52,972 nt of DNA from a virus. The notes under the pieces were generated by a model. That model was not told the origin of the DNA. It ran no database searches and saw only the letters and a list, made by a program, of their open reading frames with translations. The position numbers and the translations under genes were made by a program. The stretch is from positions 1 to 52,972 of the IMG/VR virus record IMGVR_UViG_3300042379_000073; one strand, written 5' to 3'. Below are positions 48,475-52,972 of the stretch, piece after piece. Within the stretch, counting starts at the first letter, position 1, and the number at the start of each line of letters is the position of its first letter.

Positions 48475-48533
48475 CAAACTACTATCAATGCTCAGTAGAA
48501 AAAAAGGTTTCAAAAAAACGGGGGCAAGATTAA
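48309..48533 (+). CDS. Small protein overlapping the Xre gene
   Basis: 74 residues. HTFLEIENGKYYVRVSPYSA and SLELAAIGLQELTNYY look like a genuine small folded protein. It starts exactly where the HTH of the upstream gene ends and overlaps it by 166 bp in another frame. Either both are real or the Xre tail is only read-through sequence. Confidence 0.5.
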   Translation: MHTFLEIENGKYYVRVSPYSASNPSPMHERGKPFPDSLRPEYDSLELAAIGLQELTNYYQCSVEKKVSKKRGQD

Positions 48534-48784
48534 AGCCTGTTTCAGATAAGCGTAAGGTTCTTAACAAAGAATACTCTGAAGCGAGAAAGGAATACTTTAC
48601 TACTCACCCAAACTGTGAGGTATGCGGGGCTGGAGCTACAGATATTCACCACAAAGCTAAGAGAGGAAAGAACCTTTCCAACCTAGAAATGTTTATGGCA
48701 ACCTGTAGAATTTGTCATAACAGAATCCACGACAATCCTGCGTGGGCTAGAGAATTAGGATATTTAATATATGAGTTCAAATAA
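48488..48784 (+). CDS. HNH endonuclease
   Basis: 98 residues. CEVCGAGATDIHHKAKRG and FMATCRICHNRIHDNP form a zinc-bound HNH (C-x2-C, HH, C-x2-C, H). Small HNH proteins near terminase often assist DNA packaging. Here it is convergent to the terminase, one gene away. Confidence 0.85.
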   Translation: MLSRKKGFKKTGARLKPVSDKRKVLNKEYSEARKEYFTTHPNCEVCGAGATDIHHKAKRGKNLSNLEMFMATCRICHNRIHDNPAWARELGYLIYEFK

Positions 48785-48998
48785 TACATTCGTTTCAATG
48801 ATCATCTGCGAGGGATACCATGAAGATGAGAACCAAACTAAGATTCTTTTCCAACAGCAATTCAATCAATGCTGGGTAAAGAAAGCTGACATCAAGACAA
48901 TGGAAACACTCGGCTTCCACGAAGGACGTAAGTTCATTCGTATTGTTATACCAGAGGAAGTAGCGAACACGCTAGAGCTTCAAGGTATTCTGGATTAA
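48771..48998 (+). CDS. Small hypothetical protein
   Basis: 75 residues, mixed alpha/beta with FQQQFNQCWVKKADIKTM. Overlaps the HNH gene by 14 bp and the convergent terminase end by 4 bp. Not recognised. Confidence 0.55.
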   Translation: MSSNNTFVSMIICEGYHEDENQTKILFQQQFNQCWVKKADIKTMETLGFHEGRKFIRIVIPEEVANTLELQGILD

Positions 48999-50845
48999 TC
49001 CTCTCCCCAGTCATCGGTAGAGTAGTCATCATCCATAATGGATTCAGTTGGCTTTTCGTCTCTGGCCCAGAATCTATTTGTCGGAACAGCTTTATCGGTT
49101 CCGATAAACACTAATCCACTTCTTCTAGCCATTTCTAATGCATATATTAGACTATCACTTAAATCAGGAGAATAACCAGTTCTTCCCTTAAGATCATCTT
49201 TTGTTTCAATTGAAATCTTTTTATTTTTAATTGTGTATCTACGAAGACAAAGTTCTCTTGCTAATTCAGAAGATGGATCAACACCAAAAAGAGTACGGCT
49301 CTTGAATGCATGATAACAAGAGTAATAATACTCTGATACCAATCTATCATAAACATCTTTACACGGGCGTTTATCAACCTCTGCTGCCATACGTTCAGTA
49401 GGTTTACCCATAGAAGAAATGAGGGCAATAGAATGACCACTAGAATCATGCTTCAACCATTCGCGGATGATAGCTTGTGCAACTCGACCGCCATCACCAG
49501 ACACGTCCATACCAAATTTAGTAGGCTGAACTCCAGAAGCCCGGCAAAGCTCGACTACTTCCTTAGCTAGACCGACCTCAAACTCAGCAGCTTCACGGGC
49601 AGATAGCTGAATAACCTTCTGTTTCTCCAACCACATGACACGATTGCGAGTCCCGCGAATGTAACCCAGTTTAGCTATAGTAAGCACACACCTATCTCCA
49701 CCAACTGTAAAAGCAGTATCGAAGCCAGCAATCTTATGAAATCCTTCTGAATCCCAGAGCGGTTCTTCGTTAGTGTCAGCGTTACGAATCAGATCAGCGG
49801 TTAGAATAGTTTGCGCGAACCCAGATTTAGGCCACCAGCCGATAGCGTTACGAACATAGTCAATTGCATTCTCATCTCCGTAGCACTGCTTGAGCATGAC
49901 TTGTTGTTTCTTTCGATCCATCAAGAACGGAAACGGGGAGGGTTCATGCTCTGGAGCGGCGAAGTTAGGCGACCTCATGCCATTGTAGAACAGGCAAACT
50001 CCAGTCTCCGTATCCCACTTATCCATCTCTGGACTGACAGTATCAAAGTTACTTTGGCCTTTAGGCATAGCCCAGCGGGTGTGAGGATTGTCACCAGCGG
50101 AGGGGTTTCCAATACCGATAAAGACTACATCATTATTAGCTGACAAGTTAACACGGGCAGTAATCGCGCCCAGTTCCATTTCTGGCAACTCATCAAGGGC
50201 TAGTCTAATCCGATCATTCTTACGTCCACGGGTAGTATCAATAGCCTTCTGACCTTCATTGCCTGACTGGAAAGCGAGAGCTTTGATGGCATTGCGATAG
50301 TCCTTATCCTCATCATTCGATCCACCACCCCAAACGATCATGTGGCGATAGTCGATTAACTTCCCGAACTGGACAGCAGCAGACTTCCACAACTTAGAAA
50401 TGATACCCCAGATACGATCTTCGGACGCACCAAGAGTAGTTGTAGCAACCCAAGATGAAGTACAATGCGGTGCAGAACACCAGTCAAGGTAGACCCAAAG
50501 CCCAACTGGAAACGACTTTCCCATCGAGGCCGCGCCAGCCAAACAGATGTCATCATTGTTGCAGAGTTCTTCCAGAGTTCTCAACAATTGATTATTGGTA
50601 TAACCTCGATTGACAATAGAAACTTCAGTGGGCCATTGGAGTTTTACTGCCTTCAAGAAGTGTTCATACGGAGTAAGCAATTTAAAATCTGAAAGATTTA
50701 TATTGTGCTTATTGCAGTAATCTCTTCCGTATTCACCCTTACTAATAGCGTAGCAGTATAGCTCTACACCAAGCTCGTCCATGTTCTCAGGGAATTTGAT
50801 ACCGTACTTTTGGATGCCTGTGTTTCCAGAAAAAATTCTTGACAT
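48995..50845 (-). CDS. terL: Large terminase subunit (packaging ATPase-nuclease)
   Basis: 616 residues. ATPase: GAASMGKS (~104-111) as a deviant Walker A, IRLALDELPEM (~213-223) as Walker B with catalytic DE. RNase H-like nuclease: FDTAFTVGGDR (Asp ~376), KFGMDVSGDGG (Asp ~446) and DLSDSLIYAL (~570-580). Cuts and pumps phage DNA into the portal. It is on the opposite strand from the portal, which is unusual. It contains palindrome copy 17. Confidence 0.9.
   Translation of the reverse strand: MSRIFSGNTGIQKYGIKFPENMDELGVELYCYAISKGEYGRDYCNKHNINLSDFKLLTPYEHFLKAVKLQWPTEVSIVNRGYTNNQLLRTLEELCNNDDICLAGAASMGKSFPVGLWVYLDWCSAPHCTSSWVATTTLGASEDRIWGIISKLWKSAAVQFGKLIDYRHMIVWGGGSNDEDKDYRNAIKALAFQSGNEGQKAIDTTRGRKNDRIRLALDELPEMELGAITARVNLSANNDVVFIGIGNPSAGDNPHTRWAMPKGQSNFDTVSPEMDKWDTETGVCLFYNGMRSPNFAAPEHEPSPFPFLMDRKKQQVMLKQCYGDENAIDYVRNAIGWWPKSGFAQTILTADLIRNADTNEEPLWDSEGFHKIAGFDTAFTVGGDRCVLTIAKLGYIRGTRNRVMWLEKQKVIQLSAREAAEFEVGLAKEVVELCRASGVQPTKFGMDVSGDGGRVAQAIIREWLKHDSSGHSIALISSMGKPTERMAAEVDKRPCKDVYDRLVSEYYYSCYHAFKSRTLFGVDPSSELARELCLRRYTIKNKKISIETKDDLKGRTGYSPDLSDSLIYALEMARRSGLVFIGTDKAVPTNRFWARDEKPTESIMDDDYSTDDWGED
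49092..49107. promoter_or_regulatory. 16-bp palindrome, copy 17 (TTATCG-GTTC-CGATAA)
   Basis: Perfect arms inside the terminase gene, read on the minus strand as FIGTDK. Confidence 0.75.
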
Positions 50846-50866
50846 ATCAACAATAAAATATATTTT
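50839..50866 (+). promoter_or_regulatory. Promoter of the portal operon
   Basis: TTGACA at 50839-50844, 16-bp spacer, TATTTT at 50861-50866. The -35 overlaps the first codons of the divergent terminase gene. Confidence 0.65.
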
Positions 50867-50869
50867 CAG

Positions 50870-51259
50870 ATGAAAGGCAAGATGAAACTCAAAAATAGAA
50901 ACCTAGCTCCAGTTGGTTCATGGTACTACAAATACGAGATCAAGCGTGATAAACTCACCTTCCCAGCGGTTGTATACGGAAGCACATGGAGCAACTTGAT
51001 TTCAAACATCCAAAAAGATTGCCGATCAAATGGGATTGATGTTCCCAGTAACCTTGAGCAACTTGTCGAAGATCAAATCTGCCAACGCCAACCAAGTGAT
51101 CGTTGCTGGTACGCTGATGGGATTGGAGACAGAATCGCGCAAGCAATTCACACTGTAGCGGCGGTTACAGACAAGGTTCTTGGAACTAAACTAGAACACA
51201 AAGCAAGGGGATGCAGTTCATGTAATAGAAGAAGAAATGCCTTGAATTCATTAGCGTAA
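50870..51259 (+). CDS. Small protein before portal
   Basis: 129 residues from 50870; with +1 near 50873, the in-frame ATG at 50882 could be the true start. Segments QICQRQPSDRCW and a C-terminal GCSSCNRRRNALNSL (C-x2-C-x-RR) match a small family often seen near portal genes. Function unknown. Confidence 0.6.
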   Translation: MKGKMKLKNRNLAPVGSWYYKYEIKRDKLTFPAVVYGSTWSNLISNIQKDCRSNGIDVPSNLEQLVEDQICQRQPSDRCWYADGIGDRIAQAIHTVAAVTDKVLGTKLEHKARGCSSCNRRRNALNSLA

Positions 51260-51266
51260 CCGATAA
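51251..51266. promoter_or_regulatory. 16-bp palindrome, copy 18 (TTAGCG-TAAC-CGATAA)
   Basis: One mismatch in the left arm. It overlaps the stop at 51257-51259 and ends 17 bp before the portal ATG. Confidence 0.6.
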
Positions 51267-51283
51267 ATTGAAATCTTAATATT

Positions 51284-52972
51284 ATGCTCTCAATAGGAAA
51301 CGACTCATTCTCTTTAGCAACACTAGACGAAAACGGCAATCCTCCAAATACGAGGATTAGCAATGCAAGTCATTGCTGGAACATAGCAAATAATCTAAGG
51401 CTGGCTAATGTAGGCAGGGAAAACAAACGCATTCGTATCTACAAAGCGTATAAAATGTTCCCCCCGACAGGGTACAGCAAGATTGCTGAAAAGAAACTGC
51501 CTTGGCAATCGGACGTGAACTACGGACAACTTGGATTTATCGTAGATAACCAGAAGTCCAGTTACTATGATGTCATTACTGAACGTCAGGCTTGTTGCAC
51601 GATCAAAAGCAAATTCGGCAACGAAAAAGAACGCTTAGTAAACTCTGAAAACATCTCAACGGCATTTGACCAAGCCATCCGCGAATGGCCCGGCTACCTT
51701 TACAACACAGAACAAGACTTAGAAGAAATGCTCTTGTACGGAAAAGGTATCGGAATGTGGGATAGCCCTATGGGATGGATGCCAGAACACGTTTTCCTAT
51801 CTGATCTTCTTTTCCCAGATGATATTCGTATCGACTTCTGCAACCTTGAAGAGTTTGTGCGCCGTGTCCGCCTGACTCCTTACGAGTTGTACAAGAAGAT
51901 TGAGAACCGCGCTGCTGCTGAAGCAATGGGTTGGAATGTAGATGCGGCTATTGACGCTATCCGATTCCACCGCGCCTTCACTAACCACCGCAAGACCCGC
52001 GAAGACTTCTTCCGCACGATCAGTGAGGCTGGATTCAACTGGAGTCTTTCTGTAAACCAAAAGATTGATCTGTATGAAGTCTACTGGAGAGAGTTCGATG
52101 GAACCATTTCTAAAGCAATCATCCTACAGGATTACCAACCTATCGCTCAATACATCAACTCCAATGTAAAGGGGTCTGGTAAACTGAGCGAAGACGATGT
52201 TCGTAGTGAGCATGGATTTATGATGCTTAAAGTAGGTGCATATAACTCATGGGATGAGATTCTTTATATGCTCACTGACTCTGTTGGTTCTGGTCTATTC
52301 CAAGACATTAAGAGCCAAGCAGAATCGGCGTTCGTTGCTTGCCGTCAGTATGACTTCACGATGAACGGACTGGTTGATGCCGTTCGACTCAACTCCATGC
52401 TGATGATCGAGGGACAAGGGCCAGACTCTACCAAGATGCTGAAACAAATGGAGTGGCTACCAATCTCTGTTATGCCAGATGGAGCTAAGTTCATCCAGAA
52501 CCGCTTCCAACTCCCAGTAGCAGAGAGCATGGGATTCATGCAGTTCTTCATGGGAGATATGTACAGGGGCATGGGTCAGTATCGTATTAATTCCCCTACT
52601 TCTGGTGGAAAACAACGCACCAAAGGAGAAGCAGAACTGGATGCCGCTGAGTCAGCAAAACTATCTGGAACCCAGATTCGTCGATTCAACGAGTGCCAAA
52701 CATTGTACTTCAAACAACTCTACAAGAGGTTTGTAAGCTCTAAGTCCAGCGACGATGGGTATGAATACGTTAAGAAGTTCTACGAAATCCTAGAGGAACT
52801 CGGAACACCTAAAGAAGCCGCCCAATGGAAGAACATCACTAGCATTCGTTCTAACCTTATCAACGGAGCGGGTAGTCCTAGCTTTAAGCTGATTACGGCT
52901 GAGAAGCTATTGCAGATCACTGCTATTACTCCAGCCAACGAAGGTCAAGAAAATGCTGTTAAGGACGCTATT
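51284..52972 (+). CDS. Portal protein, N-terminal part (runs off the window; continues at 1-729)
   Basis: 563 codons from the ATG at 51284 to the last base, without a stop. Features include a NYGQLGFIVDNQKSSYYDVI helix region, EMLLYGKGIGMWDSP, LLFPDDIRIDFC and NGLVDAVRLNSMLMIEGQGP, consistent with a P22/podovirus-type portal. Forms the dodecameric DNA gate. Continuing at base 1 in the same frame gives 805 residues. Confidence 0.75.
   Translation, partial: MLSIGNDSFSLATLDENGNPPNTRISNASHCWNIANNLRLANVGRENKRIRIYKAYKMFPPTGYSKIAEKKLPWQSDVNYGQLGFIVDNQKSSYYDVITERQACCTIKSKFGNEKERLVNSENISTAFDQAIREWPGYLYNTEQDLEEMLLYGKGIGMWDSPMGWMPEHVFLSDLLFPDDIRIDFCNLEEFVRRVRLTPYELYKKIENRAAAEAMGWNVDAAIDAIRFHRAFTNHRKTREDFFRTISEAGFNWSLSVNQKIDLYEVYWREFDGTISKAIILQDYQPIAQYINSNVKGSGKLSEDDVRSEHGFMMLKVGAYNSWDEILYMLTDSVGSGLFQDIKSQAESAFVACRQYDFTMNGLVDAVRLNSMLMIEGQGPDSTKMLKQMEWLPISVMPDGAKFIQNRFQLPVAESMGFMQFFMGDMYRGMGQYRINSPTSGGKQRTKGEAELDAAESAKLSGTQIRRFNECQTLYFKQLYKRFVSSKSSDDGYEYVKKFYEILEELGTPKEAAQWKNITSIRSNLINGAGSPSFKLITAEKLLQITAITPANEGQENAVKDAI

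Noticed and set aside
1-52972. Integrase, recombinase, partition genes or toxin-antitoxin pair that would prove a temperate or plasmid lifestyle
   Set aside because: None recognised in any frame; the Xre regulator and palindromes alone do not establish lysogeny.

Overview
The window reads as a complete, circularly permuted genome of a tailed, podovirus-like dsDNA phage. The strongest sign is that the portal frame opens at 51284, runs to base 52972 without a stop, and continues in the same frame from base 1 to the stop at 729 (805 codons if the ends are joined). Virion genes suggest a short-tailed phage: large terminase, ~800-residue portal, scaffold, capsid, tail-tube-like proteins and a 1,878-residue internal protein with no tape measure or sheath. 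No integrase, DNA polymerase or RNA polymerase is visible, so replication and transcription must lean on the host. Promoters look like sigma70 (TTGACA, ~16 bp, TAGATT/TATTTT/TATAAT). Most starts lack a Shine-Dalgarno sequence, and several start codons sit at the predicted transcription start. A fibre carries autotransporter-type beta-strand repeats. These traits suggest a Gram-negative host with SD-poor translation, perhaps Verrucomicrobiota; that host guess is weak.

Layout. 48995-50845 (-) is the large terminase. From 50870 through base 1 to 29777 (+) runs the morphogenesis block: portal, scaffold, capsid, small head/neck proteins, a long series of fibre genes with two collagen-like proteins, a lysis cassette embedded between them (11773-12825), tail-tube-like proteins and internal virion proteins. 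Two free-standing HNH endonucleases interrupt this block. 29779-34010 (+) holds a possible small RNA, a recombination-type module (PD-(D/E)XK nuclease, SSB-like protein, HTH-type protein) and a ~420-nt unexplained structured RNA candidate. 34082-39094 (-) is an early-looking operon of small genes ending in an SNF2/DEAD-type helicase, with one + gene (36308) inside. 39095-39788 has no convincing gene. 39789-47592 (-) carries a BamE-like lipoprotein, dCMP deaminase, methyltransferase, glycosyltransferase, small basic proteins, a nuclease, DnaB-type helicase, a C5-cytosine methyltransferase and a replication initiator. 48004-48067 is a divergent promoter with a Xre-type regulator on the + side.

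The main unexplained features are these: (1) 18 dispersed copies of a 16-bp palindrome, consensus TTATCGKWWMCGATAA, in promoters, leaders and inside genes on both strands; (2) the structured noncoding RNA candidate at 33554-34010; (3) a 329-codon second open frame lying over the whole cytosine methyltransferase gene; (4) an iteron cluster inside the initiator gene that looks like a replication origin. Functions given for structural proteins rest mainly on order, length and motif recall, as no homology search could be run.
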